DNA of 64,000 bases, taken from contig MEOH01000011.1 in NCBI GenBank assembly GCA_001769535.1, positions 124,001 through 188,000 of the forward strand. Direction: 5' to 3'. The number at the start of each line of letters is the position of its first letter. Position 1 is the stretch's first letter. Below the pieces are notes generated by a model that was not told the DNA's origin, ran no database searches, and saw only the letters and a program-made list of their open reading frames with translations. The DNA comes from Bacteroidetes bacterium GWF2_38_335 (GTDB lineage Bacteria; Bacteroidota; Bacteroidia; Bacteroidales; GWF2-38-335). Shown piece by piece: positions 46,387-55,931 of the stretch. The translations under genes and the position numbers were made by a program.

Positions 46387-46496
46387 AGACTTTTTCACTT
46401 CCATAATATTGCAAAAGGTTTTTGTTGCAACAAAACGATATTTGGTTCTGGTGAAGGCCAAGCCGGACCATAGTATTAATTCAAAAACTTAATAAA

Positions 46497-46793
46497 ATGG
46501 ATGTAATAACAATTGAAACTGTTGCCTTTACACAGATTATGGCTAAACTTCAAAGTCTTGAAGAAAAATTTATAGAACTAAAAGAACAAGCATCATGTCC
46601 TTTAAATGAAAAATGGCTTGATAACCAGGATGTAATGCTATTGTTGAAATTGAGCAAAAGAACTCTTCAGAGTTATAGAGATGAAAAGAAAATTCCTTTT
46701 TCTCAAATAGGTGCAAAAATATACTATAGAGCATCTGATTTTGACAAGCTTCTGAAAAAGAACTATCAAAAAACAATTACAAATGGTTTATAA
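46497..46793 (+). CDS. Excisionase-type helix-turn-helix protein
   Basis: The protein has 98 residues. After an N-terminal helical part (TIETVAFTQIMAKLQSLEEK), residues about 40-95 form the HTH_17/MerR-like winged helix typical of Bacteroidota mobile elements: WLDNQDVMLLLKLSKRTLQS, YRDEKKIPFSQIGAKIYYRA, DFDKLLKKNY. Proteins of this type accompany integrases and VirE/VapE primases in conjugative and satellite elements and regulate excision or replication. Its stop is 1 nt before the preferred VapE start, so the two are one transcription unit. Confidence 0.85.
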   Translation: MDVITIETVAFTQIMAKLQSLEEKFIELKEQASCPLNEKWLDNQDVMLLLKLSKRTLQSYRDEKKIPFSQIGAKIYYRASDFDKLLKKNYQKTITNGL

Positions 46794-46794
46794 A

Positions 46795-48860
46795 ATGACC
46801 GAACTAACAATCTTCCAAAACTTCACAAAAGTTGTAGCCAACCTAAGCATTGAAAAAATTGTTGCTGTTATAAAAAGCAATAAATACAAAGCTCAGGTTG
46901 CAAAGCTCCAACTTTTGTTGAAGCAAGGAAAAGATAAGGAGTACGCCCAAAGCAAAAAGTCGCTGCCGGCGTTTACTCCTTCGGGAAAATTCAAGGATGG
47001 AAGAAAAATGGAATTCCTCCAGGAATATTCCCGCATTATCATTCTCGACATTGATAAGGTTGAAAATATTACCGAAATCAGAAAAAAAGCAGAAAACTGT
47101 GTGTTTACTCATGTTTGCTTTATCAGCCCCAGCGGAAACGGCTTAAAAATCCTTGTAAAAACAGATAATTCTGTATCAAAACACAGGGAAGCTTTTTTGG
47201 AGGTCCAGGAATACTACGAAAAACTCTTGAACATTAAAATTGACCCATCAGGCAAGGACGTTAGCCGTCTTTGCTTTTTTTCATGGGATCCGGAAATTTA
47301 TGTGAACAATGAATCTGAAATTTTTAAAACAAAAAAAGAAATGAGTATAAAAAGTGATATTGAAAATCTGATTGAACAGATTGACGGAAAAAAGGTGGAT
47401 ATAACCGGTGATTACGATGAATGGATAAAAATTGGCTTTGCCCTGGAATCGGAGTATGGCGAATTTGGCCGACCATATTTTCACGACATCAGCCGGCACA
47501 ACCATACCTATAATGCCGAAGCATGCAATGAACAGTACACAAAATGTCTGAGGAATAACCGTTTCGGGATAACTATTAGAACATTGTTTCATATTGCAAA
47601 GAAGTATGGAGTGGTTGTTAAATCCATTAATAAACGAGTGGAAAATAATGAAAAGGAGGAGGATAATTTTCCGGTAAAGGAATCTAAAACAGTTAAAATT
47701 AAGGAGAGGAAAAAGATCACTTCAAACAAATTCAATATAGCTGAAGAGTATTTAAATCAAAGGTATGATATCAGGTATAATTCTGTAAACAATAAATTTG
47801 AGTATAAGGAAAAGGATGCGAAAGAATATGAGGATCTGAATGAAAACAATCTGTACGTTAAGCTTCAGAAAGATAATATCAATTTGAGTTTGAATAATCT
47901 TGTGGCTTTGCTTAAATCGGATTTTGTGAACAAGCATGATCCTTTCCTTGAGTACTTTAAAAGTTTGCCTCAATGGGATGAAGCAACAGACTATGTTGAG
48001 CATCTTTGCAGTTTTGTAAAGGCAAAGGAACAGGAAAGGTTCAACCATCATTTTTTAAAGTGGTTGGTTAGAACTGTAAAAACAGCAACAAATCCGGATT
48101 CCTATAACAAACAGGCATTTGTTTTAGTAAGCAATCGCCAGAATTCCGGTAAATCTACATTTTGTCGTTTTCTTTGTCCGAAGGCATTATCCGGTTACAT
48201 TGCTGAAAACATCGGAACAGATAAGGACAGCCATGTGGCTATTACAGAAAACTTTTTGATTAACCTGGATGAACTTTCTCAGGCCGAAAAAGCAGAGATT
48301 AATGCTTTTAAATCAATGTTTTCAAAAGACAGAGTAAAAGCCCGGCTTACCTATGACAAAAGAGCTTCAATACATGTAAGGCGTGCAAGTTTTCTTGGTT
48401 CCACTGACAAATGGGAATTCCTTACCGATGAAAACGGAAGTGTGCGCTGGTTGTGTATGGAAATAGAGTATATTGATTGGAATTACAGCAAGGAAGTGGA
48501 CATGGATAATGTGTATTCAATGGTATGGCATCTGGCAAAGGACAAAGAGTTTGTTTCAGAGCTTACCAGAGATGAAATTGAAGAGAATGACAGGATAAAC
48601 AAGAAATTTCAGATTTCATCTCCTGAAGCAGATTTGGTAGAACGTTTTTTCGAGCCGGCTGGGGAGGACGAGGACGGTTTTTTTACAACGCCACCGAAAT
48701 CTTAGAGCATATTATGACAAAAACAGCCATAAAACTGGCTCCGGAAAAGGTGGGGAAAGCACTGAGGTTTCTTAATTATGAGCGCACAGCAAAAAGGATT
48801 AATGGTAAGTTAAAGCATGGCTATTATCTTAAAAATGTAAATGAAATTGCAAATAAATAG
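46795..48860 (+). CDS. VirE-N/VapE primase-helicase, frameshifted at a T7 run
   Basis: Two domains are seen. The N-terminal BT4734/VirE_N primase-like domain has FTPSGKFKDGRK, IILDIDKV, HVCFISPSGNGLKILVKT, DVSRLCFFSWDP. The C-terminal VapE (SF3-like P-loop ATPase) has NRQNSGKSTFCRFLC (about 448-462), FLINLDELSQ, RASFLGSTDKWEFL. The zero frame stops at 48705. The family C-terminus continues in the -1 frame from 48684 to 48860 (NATEILEHIMTKTAIKLAP, KVGKALRFLNYERTAKR). The switch lies on GGT-TTT-TTT, a U-UUU-UUU slippery site (48678-48684). It could be a real mutation, a sequencing error, or programmed slippage. ATG 46795 is preferred over 46783, which overlaps the HTH gene. Confidence 0.8.
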
Positions 48861-48867
48861 GGTATGT

Positions 48868-49076
48868 ACTTATAACCTTATATCAGTGGTTTGTAATTAT
48901 TTGAAATACAGAAAAATAAAGGTTGATATAAGTATAATATTTCTGCTTATATCAACCTTATAACTTATATCGATATAAGTTATAAGGTTGAAACAGGTCA
49001 AAAAAATAAAAAAATCTCTACTTATAACATTTGAATATCAATAACTTAAAAAGGGGTGATATAAGTGTATAAGTGG
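48868..49076. other. Putative replication origin: iterons and 40-bp palindrome
   Basis: ACTTATA-type units recur: 48868-48885 (ACTTATAACCTTATATCA), a 14-bp inverted pair at 48919-48932 and 48946-48959, a perfect 40-bp palindrome at 48952-48991 containing CTTATATC/GATATAAG, another unit at 49020-49029, and a double unit at 49057-49076 (TGATATAAGTGTATAAGTGG). A very A+T-rich stretch follows (49080-49140). The position directly after a primase-helicase gene matches origins of phage-satellite elements. Origin function is inferred. No gene is seen in 48.86-49.47 kb. Confidence 0.55.
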
Positions 49077-49398
49077 AAAATGCAAAAAAAACTTTTTTTT
49101 ATTATAAACACAAAAAATTAAAGTTGAGTAAAAATTATTGCCCTTTAAGAGATTTACAAATTGTCAGACAGTGTCTGATAAATTAAGAATAAAAACACAA
49201 ATTACTGAATTTAAAATGTTTAATTGAAAAATACTAATGAGTAAATTGCATTAGAAAATAAAATATAAGATATGGCATTAATAAGTAACTTCTTTAGGTA
49301 TGAGGTAAAAAGCAAGGAATTTATGATTATAAAAGAATAAAGGAATTACAGAAGTTTTTATCTTAATAAAGTAACATTAATTGAATGTGGTATTTTTA

Positions 49399-49429
49399 TT
49401 TGACAATATGGTTATAAATTGTAATTTTG
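49399..49429 (+). promoter_or_regulatory. Promoter of the type I restriction-modification operon
   Basis: -33 TTTG (49399-49402), 19-nt spacer, -7 TAATTTTG (49422-49429): an ideal Bacteroidota promoter. The start codon at 49473 leaves a leader of roughly 37 nt. Confidence 0.75.
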
Positions 49430-49472
49430 GAACTACGGATTTTGTCAAGATAAAATAGTCCGATTTTCTATA

Positions 49473-52271
49473 ATGTCAAAAACTGAAACTGAAACAAGGA
49501 AAGAGATAATTGACAACCGACTTAAGCAAGCGGGATGGAATATCAACGACCGTACTCAAGTGATGGAAGAATTTGATATAATTATTGACAAAAATTTAGT
49601 CCAAGAAGCACCAACTCCATACGCCGGACATCAATACAGCGACTATGTTTTATTGGGAAAGGATGGCAAACCACTTGCAGTTGTGGAAGCTAAGAAAACT
49701 TCAGTTAATGCAGCACTCGGACGGGAACAAGCCAAACAATATTGCTACAATATACAATCTACTCAAAGTGTAGAGTTGCCTTTTTGCTTTTATACTAATG
49801 GTCACGATATTTATTTTTGGGATTTAGACAATTATCCACCTAAAAAAGTATACGGTTTCCCGACCCGTGACGACCTTGAACGTTATTCCTACATTCGCAA
49901 AGCAAGAAAGCAATTAGCAGGTGAACTGATTAATACTAAAATTGCAGGACGCAATTATCAGATTGCTTCTATTCGTGCCGTAATGGAAGCTATTGAAAAG
50001 CGGAAGCGCAAATTTTTGTTAGTCATGGCGACTGGCACTGGAAAAACAAGAACTTGTATTGCTTTGGTTGATGCATTAATGAGAGCTGGTTGGGCGGAAA
50101 GGGTTTTGTTTTTAGTGGACAGAATTGCGCTTCGTGATCAAACATTGGAAGCATTCAAGGAACATTTACCCAATGAACCCCGCTGGCCAAAACAAAGTGA
50201 AAAAGAAATTGCAACAGACAGAAGGATTTATGTTTCGACTTATCCGACTATGTTGAACGTAATTAGACATGAAGAAAAATCGTTAAGCCCACATTTCTTT
50301 GACTTGATTGTGGTAGACGAAAGCCACCGTAGTATTTACAACACCTATCAGGAAATACTTGATTTTTTCAATACCATTACTCTTGGTTTAACAGCCACTC
50401 CAACGGATGTAATTGACCACAATACGTTTCAATTATTTGAATGCGAAGATGGCGTGCCGACTTTTGCATATTCCTATGACGAAGCAGTAAATCACATTCC
50501 GCCATTTCTGAGCAATTTTCAGGTAATGAAAATTAAAACCAAGTTTCAGGATGAAGGAATAAACAAGAGGACAATTTCATTGGAAGACCAACAAAAATTG
50601 ATGTTGGAGGGTAAAGAAATTGAAGAAATCAATTACGAAGGTACAGATATTGAAAAGAAAGTAATCAACCGGGGGACAAATGCCTTGATAGTCCGTGAGT
50701 TCATGGAAGAAAGCATCAAAGATGCCAACGGAGTATTACCAGGTAAAACAATTTTCTTTTGCATTTCAAAAGCACATGCAAGACGTGTTGAAGAAATATT
50801 CGATTCACTTTATCCCGAATATAAAGGCGAATTAGCCAAAGTATTGGTAAGCGAAGATCCAAGAGTTTACGGCAAAGGTGGTTTGCTTGACCAGTTTGTT
50901 CACAATGATATGCCACGAATTGCAATTAGTGTTGACATGCTCGACACTGGCATTGATGTTCGTGAGTTGGTTAATTTAGTTTTTGCAAAACCTGTTTACA
51001 GTTATACTAAGTTTTGGCAGATGATAGGCAGAGGAACTCGTTTACTCGAACCTGAAAAAATTAAACCATGGTGCACTCAAAAAGATAATTTCTTGGTTCT
51101 TGATTGTTGGGACAATTTTGAATATTTTAAACTCAACCCAAGGGGTAAAGAGATAAAAGGACAGATTCCTTTACCCGTTCGATTATTTGGTGTGCGATTA
51201 GATAAAATTGAAGAAGCCCAAACACAAAGCAAATTTGAGATTGTAAACAAAGAAATTCAGAAAATCAGAAAGCAGGTTGAGTTGCTTCCGAAAAACTCCG
51301 TGGTGATTATGGAAGCTCGAAACGAGTTACAGCGATTGGAAGATGAAAACTTTTGGAACAACCTGACTTCCGGCAAAATGGAATTTTTGGAAGCCGTTGT
51401 AAAACCATTGCTACGCACGGTTTCGGATGTTGATTTCAAAGCCATGCGATTTGAAAAAGACATTGTTGAAGTTTCGTTGGCTCATTTATCTGGTGAAGCA
51501 GAAAAATTTGAAACGCTAAAAGAAAGCATCATTGAAGAAATTGGCGAACTGCCTTTGAGTATTAATATTGTGGCACGAGAGCAGGAATTAATTCGTCAAG
51601 CACAAAGCAATCATTATTGGTCAACCATCAATGAAGATAAGTTTGAAGAACTGATTCTAAAACTTTCACCTTTGATGAAATTTCGTGAAGCTGTTATTCC
51701 TTTAGCACCTGCAAAATTCAACCTAAAAGATATTGTTGCTGAAAAAGAATTTATTGAGTTTGGGCCACAACACGAAGCATTGAGCGTAGCTAAATACCGA
51801 GAACTGGTTGAAAAGAAAATCAATGAATTGGTTACAGGCAGTCCGATTCTACAAAAACTAAAACAAGGGCAAGAAATTACATCAGATGAAGCTGAACAAT
51901 TAGCCGAGGAACTACACAACGAACATCCGCATATTACCATTGATTTACTTCGCAAGGTTTACAACCACCGCAAAGCTGCATTAGTGCAATTTATCAAACA
52001 TATTTTGGGTATTGAGCAGCTGGAAACTTTTGCAGAAACTGTTTCTAAAGCATTTGATGATTTTATTTCAAAACATAGTTACCTTACCAGCAGACAACTT
52101 CAATTTCTTGACTTGCTAAAGAATTTTGTATTGGAAAAAGGCGATGTAAGTAAGCGCAATCTGATTGAATCTCCCTTTACAATGATTCATCCCGAAGGCA
52201 TTAGAGGAATATTTAATCAAAAAGAGATTGACGAAATTTTAAGTTTAACGGAAAAAGTATTAGCAGCATAA
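49473..52271 (+). CDS. hsdR: Type I restriction enzyme, R subunit
   Basis: The protein has 932 residues. The N-terminal PD-(D/E)xK nuclease is SDYVLLGKDGKPLAVVEAKK (D57, E72, K74). The SF2 translocase has Walker A MATGTGKT (185-192), DESH box at 282-285, motif III GLTATP, and motif V-VI ISVDMLDTGIDV / QMIGRGTRL. The C-terminal part (EcoEI R_C-like) is helical. It cleaves DNA lacking the modification set by HsdM/HsdS. All catalytic motifs are intact, so restriction should be active. It has its own strong promoter and is first in the operon hsdR - Bro-N gene - hsdM - hsdS - DUF4917. Confidence 0.96.
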   Translation: MSKTETETRKEIIDNRLKQAGWNINDRTQVMEEFDIIIDKNLVQEAPTPYAGHQYSDYVLLGKDGKPLAVVEAKKTSVNAALGREQAKQYCYNIQSTQSVELPFCFYTNGHDIYFWDLDNYPPKKVYGFPTRDDLERYSYIRKARKQLAGELINTKIAGRNYQIASIRAVMEAIEKRKRKFLLVMATGTGKTRTCIALVDALMRAGWAERVLFLVDRIALRDQTLEAFKEHLPNEPRWPKQSEKEIATDRRIYVSTYPTMLNVIRHEEKSLSPHFFDLIVVDESHRSIYNTYQEILDFFNTITLGLTATPTDVIDHNTFQLFECEDGVPTFAYSYDEAVNHIPPFLSNFQVMKIKTKFQDEGINKRTISLEDQQKLMLEGKEIEEINYEGTDIEKKVINRGTNALIVREFMEESIKDANGVLPGKTIFFCISKAHARRVEEIFDSLYPEYKGELAKVLVSEDPRVYGKGGLLDQFVHNDMPRIAISVDMLDTGIDVRELVNLVFAKPVYSYTKFWQMIGRGTRLLEPEKIKPWCTQKDNFLVLDCWDNFEYFKLNPRGKEIKGQIPLPVRLFGVRLDKIEEAQTQSKFEIVNKEIQKIRKQVELLPKNSVVIMEARNELQRLEDENFWNNLTSGKMEFLEAVVKPLLRTVSDVDFKAMRFEKDIVEVSLAHLSGEAEKFETLKESIIEEIGELPLSINIVAREQELIRQAQSNHYWSTINEDKFEELILKLSPLMKFREAVIPLAPAKFNLKDIVAEKEFIEFGPQHEALSVAKYRELVEKKINELVTGSPILQKLKQGQEITSDEAEQLAEELHNEHPHITIDLLRKVYNHRKAALVQFIKHILGIEQLETFAETVSKAFDDFISKHSYLTSRQLQFLDLLKNFVLEKGDVSKRNLIESPFTMIHPEGIRGIFNQKEIDEILSLTEKVLAA

Positions 52272-52276
52272 AAATG

Positions 52277-52301
52277 AAACCGTGACAATTCGTCACGGTT
52301 T
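52277..52301 (+). promoter_or_regulatory. Hairpin between hsdR and the Bro-N gene
   Basis: A perfect 10-bp stem AAACCGTGAC / GTCACGGTTT with a 5-nt loop, right after the hsdR stop. No T-run follows, so it is unlikely to end transcription fully. It may protect the hsdR message end or tune downstream expression. Confidence 0.5.
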
Positions 52302-52327
52302 GAATAAACTGAAAACGAACAGAGTAT

Positions 52328-53185
52328 ATGGAAAAGAAAAATGAGATAAAAATATTTGAAGACAGGAAAGTAAGGACTTTATGGGATAATGAACATGAAA
52401 AGTGGTATTTCTCGATTATTGATGTAATTGAAGTGTTAACTGACAGTCCAAGACCACGAAAATATTGGAATGCCTTAAAAACAAAACTTAAAGCTGAAGG
52501 AAGTGAGTTGTCCCAAAATTTGGGACAACTGAAAATGCAATCGGCTGACGGGAAGTTTTACCTTACCGATGTAGCTGATACCGAACAACTTTTCCGATTA
52601 ATACAATCAATCCCATCACCCAAGGCCGAACCCTTTAAGCAATGGCTGGCACAGGTAGCAGCAGAACGATTGGACGAAATGCAAGACCCCGAACTCAGTA
52701 TTGACAGGGCACTAGAACAATACCTAAAACTTGGCTATTCAGAAAATTGGATTAACCAACGCCTCAAAAGCATTGAGATAAGAAAAGAACTAACAGACGA
52801 ATGGAAAAAAAGGGGATTGAAAGAAGGTGTTCAGTTTGCTACGCTTACCGATATTATTACCAAAACCTGGAGCGATAGAACCACCAAAGAATACAAAATT
52901 CTGAAAGGTTTGAAAAAGGAAAACCTACGGGATAACATGACCAATACAGAACTCATCTTAAACATGCTTGCCGAGGCATCCACAAAAGACATATCAGCCG
53001 CAACCAATCCGAAAGATTTTGAAGAAAGTAAGAAAGTTGCAAAACAGGGTGGCAATGTAGCAAAGGTAGCACGTAAAGAACTGGAAGCTAAAACCGGTAA
53101 AAAGGTAGTTACTGCTCTAAATGCCAAAACCGCATTGCAATTGAATGAAGGTGGCAAGAAAAAAACGAAAAGCAAAAAGAAGTAG
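52328..53185 (+). CDS. Bro-N domain (antirepressor-type) protein in the hsd operon
   Basis: The protein has 285 residues. An N-terminal Bro-N domain (FEDRKVRTLWDNEHEKWYFS, IIDVIEVLTDSPRPRKYWNA, LTDVADTEQLFRLIQSIPSP, KAEPFKQWLAQVAAERL) is followed by a DinD-like helical part (LGYSENWINQRLKSIEIRKE, GLKEGVQFATLTDIITKTW) and a Lys-rich tail. Bro-N proteins of this type are common passengers in type I loci and may regulate them or respond to DNA damage. It ends exactly where hsdM begins (0-nt gap). A perfect 25-nt dyad lies inside the gene at 52506-52530. Confidence 0.85.
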   Translation: MEKKNEIKIFEDRKVRTLWDNEHEKWYFSIIDVIEVLTDSPRPRKYWNALKTKLKAEGSELSQNLGQLKMQSADGKFYLTDVADTEQLFRLIQSIPSPKAEPFKQWLAQVAAERLDEMQDPELSIDRALEQYLKLGYSENWINQRLKSIEIRKELTDEWKKRGLKEGVQFATLTDIITKTWSDRTTKEYKILKGLKKENLRDNMTNTELILNMLAEASTKDISAATNPKDFEESKKVAKQGGNVAKVARKELEAKTGKKVVTALNAKTALQLNEGGKKKTKSKKK

Positions 53186-54754
53186 ATGTTACAAAATAAT
53201 GCACAATTAAAATCGCTTATTGAAAAGCTTTGGCAGAACTTTTGGGAAGGTGGCATTGCCAACCCTTTAACTGCCATTGAGCAAATTACCTATCTTATTT
53301 TCATGAAACGTTTGGACGATTTAGAAGCCAAACGAGAGCGTGATGCCGAGTTTACAGGAGAAAAATACGTTTCGCGATTTGCAGGGAAATTCAACGTTCC
53401 GGGCAGTACCGAAAGCATCGATAAAAATGAATTACGTTGGAGCGTATTTAAACACAAGCCGGCAGATGAAATGCTATTCCATGTGCAAATGAAAGTGTTC
53501 CCATTTCTTAAGGATTTGAACGGTGAAACTTCACCTTTCACCAAACACATGGCAAATGCTGTGTTTATAATGCCCAAAGCAAGTTTGCTGGTTTCTGCCA
53601 TCAACATTGTAGAAGATATTTTCAAGGAGATTGAAAAAGATGCCACCGAAGGCGGACATGCATTTCAGGACATTCAGGGAGATGTTTATGAAATGCTTTT
53701 GAGTGAGATTGCTACAGCAGGTAAAAATGGACAGTTCCGCACACCTCGGCACATTATTAAACTGATGGCTGAGCTAGTTGCTCCCCAATTGGGACAACGC
53801 ATTGCTGACCCTGCCTGCGGAACAGGCGGTTTCTTGCTTGGCGCTTATCAATACATTCTCACCGATTTAGTGAGGAAAAAAGACCCTGCAAAACTGAGCA
53901 AAGACGAAGACGGATTTGAACGTGCCGCTATTAGTGCGGTTTTAACTCAAAAAGTAAAAACCATTCTCGACCAAAGTTTTGTGGGCTATGATATTGATAC
54001 CACCATGGTACGTTTGGGTTTAATGAATCTTATGATGCACGGCATTGACGAGCCCAAAATTGACTATAAAGACACCCTGAGCAAAAGCTACAACGAAGAC
54101 AGCCAATTCGACATTATTATGGCAAATCCGCCATTTACTGGGAATATTGACAAAGGCGACATTAATGAAGGGTTAAAACTACCCACCACCAAAACGGAAC
54201 TACTCTTTGTAGAACGTATTTTTAACATGCTCAAAATGGGTGGAACGGCTGCCGTTATTGTACCAAGTGGTGTAATACAAAACAGCGGTAAAGCATTTGA
54301 AGCCTTACGGAAAATGATAATTGAAAAAGCCGAACTAAAAGCCGTAGTAGCTGTTCCAAGTGGAGCCTTTAAACCTTATGCAGGCGTAAGCACAGCCATA
54401 TTGATTTTTACCAAAGGCGGAGAAACCAATAATGTATGGTTTTACGACATGCAATCAGACGGCTATAGCTTAGACGACAAACGAAACAAAATAGCTGAAA
54501 GTGATTTGCCCGACATTGTGCAACGCTACAAAAGTAGAGATGCCAAAAAAGATAGCGACCGCAAGTTGAAATATTTTATGGTTCGGAAAAAGGAGATTGT
54601 AGAAAACAATTACGACCTCAATCTGAGCACCTACAAAGAGGAAGTGTATGAAGAAGTGAAATATGAGAAGCCCAATTTGATTTTCAAGAAACTTGAAACC
54701 TTAGAAGAAAGTATTCAAAGTGGATTAAAAGAACTAAAGCCGCTTATTCAATGA
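53186..54754 (+). CDS. hsdM: Type I DNA adenine methyltransferase, M subunit
   Basis: The protein has 522 residues. An N-terminal helical HsdM_N (LKSLIEKLWQNFWEGG, YLIFMKRLDDLEAKRE) precedes the methylase core. AdoMet motif I is DPACGTGG (208-215), the catalytic motif IV is NPPF (314-317), and FRTPRHIIKLM precedes the core as in HsdM proteins. It methylates adenine at the site read by HsdS and forms the M2S enzyme, adding R for restriction. It abuts the Bro-N gene and overlaps hsdS by 4 nt (ATGA). All motifs are intact. Confidence 0.96.
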   Translation: MLQNNAQLKSLIEKLWQNFWEGGIANPLTAIEQITYLIFMKRLDDLEAKRERDAEFTGEKYVSRFAGKFNVPGSTESIDKNELRWSVFKHKPADEMLFHVQMKVFPFLKDLNGETSPFTKHMANAVFIMPKASLLVSAINIVEDIFKEIEKDATEGGHAFQDIQGDVYEMLLSEIATAGKNGQFRTPRHIIKLMAELVAPQLGQRIADPACGTGGFLLGAYQYILTDLVRKKDPAKLSKDEDGFERAAISAVLTQKVKTILDQSFVGYDIDTTMVRLGLMNLMMHGIDEPKIDYKDTLSKSYNEDSQFDIIMANPPFTGNIDKGDINEGLKLPTTKTELLFVERIFNMLKMGGTAAVIVPSGVIQNSGKAFEALRKMIIEKAELKAVVAVPSGAFKPYAGVSTAILIFTKGGETNNVWFYDMQSDGYSLDDKRNKIAESDLPDIVQRYKSRDAKKDSDRKLKYFMVRKKEIVENNYDLNLSTYKEEVYEEVKYEKPNLIFKKLETLEESIQSGLKELKPLIQ

Positions 54755-55929
54755 CATTACTGAAAGACATAGCTCAAATAGAGAAGGGAAGAAAATACAA
54801 CTTACTTGAAGAAAATCAAGAAGGTGCAATTCGTGTGTTTCAGGCAAATGATTTCAGAAATGAAAACAAACCGCTTTACACTTTAGATGATGATGGAGTT
54901 TTAGCACAAGAAGATGATATTATGATGGTTTGGGACGGTTCTGTTGGGCAAATGGGTTTTGGTAGAAGCGGTTATGTGGGAAGCACGATGGTAAAATTGA
55001 AAGTGAAAAACAAAAAACAATTTTCGCCATTTTTTATTTACAGATTTCTTCAGACCAAATCGGAATATCTAAAACGTAAAGCTACAGGGGCAACCATCAT
55101 GCACATAAACAGGAAATCATTGGAACAACTTATAATTCCTGAATTAGATTTATCAGACCAACTCCACATCGCCAATCTCCTCAGCAAAGCCGAAAACCTG
55201 ATAAGCCAACGCAAAGAAAGCATTCGTCTGTTGGATGATTTTCTGAAAAGCACGTTTTTGGAGATGTTTGGAGATATACAAAAAATGAAGGAAATGAAGT
55301 CTGAAAATTTTTCAGATCACATTGAGTTCTTAACAAGTGGTTCAAGAGGTTGGGCAAAATACTATTCAAATACTGGTGCAAAATTTTTAAGAATACAGAA
55401 TGTTTGGAAAGGGGCATTGAGGATTGATGAACTGCAATATGTAAATGCTCCAAAAACACAAGAAGCAATCAGAACAAAGGTGCAAGAAGGAGACCTGCTT
55501 ATTACAATTACAGCGGATTTGGGTAGAACAGCAGTAGTTCCAAAAAATTTTGGAGAAGCATACATCAATCAACATATTGCTCTTGTTAGGCTAAAGAAAT
55601 CTGTTAACCCGACCTATGCTGCATTCTATTTTTTCATGCCTTTTGGATATTCAGCAATTCAAAAGAAAAATAAATCAGCGGTCAAATCAGGCTTAACTTT
55701 TAATGATATTAAAACATTACCAATAATAGTTCCTCCTATCAAACTCCAAATCCAATTTGCCCAAATCGTAGAAAAAACAGAAGCCCTCAAAATACAATAT
55801 AAACAAAGCTTGCAGGAGTTGGAGAATTTGTATGGGAGTTTGAGTCAAAGGGCGTTTAGGGGGGAGTTAAGCATAAAAGATGAAAGTTTGTTAATGGCTG
55901 CGGAGCCGGAAACTAAATACGGTGAATAA
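54751..55929 (+). CDS. hsdS: Type I specificity subunit S
   Basis: The protein has 392 residues. It has two target-recognition domains: TRD1 (1-145, with MMVWDGSVGQMGFGRSGYVG and IMHINRKSLEQLIIPE) and TRD2 (about 190-345, with LITITADLGRTAVV and VKSGLTFNDIKTLPIIVPP). They are separated by the conserved helix (HIANLLSKAENLISQRKESI) with a matching helix at the C-terminus (FAQIVEKTEALKIQYKQSLQ). It sets the bipartite DNA target, which cannot be read from sequence. No second hsdS or invertase is present, so phase-variable shuffling is not indicated. Confidence 0.94.
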   Translation: MTLLKDIAQIEKGRKYNLLEENQEGAIRVFQANDFRNENKPLYTLDDDGVLAQEDDIMMVWDGSVGQMGFGRSGYVGSTMVKLKVKNKKQFSPFFIYRFLQTKSEYLKRKATGATIMHINRKSLEQLIIPELDLSDQLHIANLLSKAENLISQRKESIRLLDDFLKSTFLEMFGDIQKMKEMKSENFSDHIEFLTSGSRGWAKYYSNTGAKFLRIQNVWKGALRIDELQYVNAPKTQEAIRTKVQEGDLLITITADLGRTAVVPKNFGEAYINQHIALVRLKKSVNPTYAAFYFFMPFGYSAIQKKNKSAVKSGLTFNDIKTLPIIVPPIKLQIQFAQIVEKTEALKIQYKQSLQELENLYGSLSQRAFRGELSIKDESLLMAAEPETKYGE

Positions 55930-55931
55930 AA

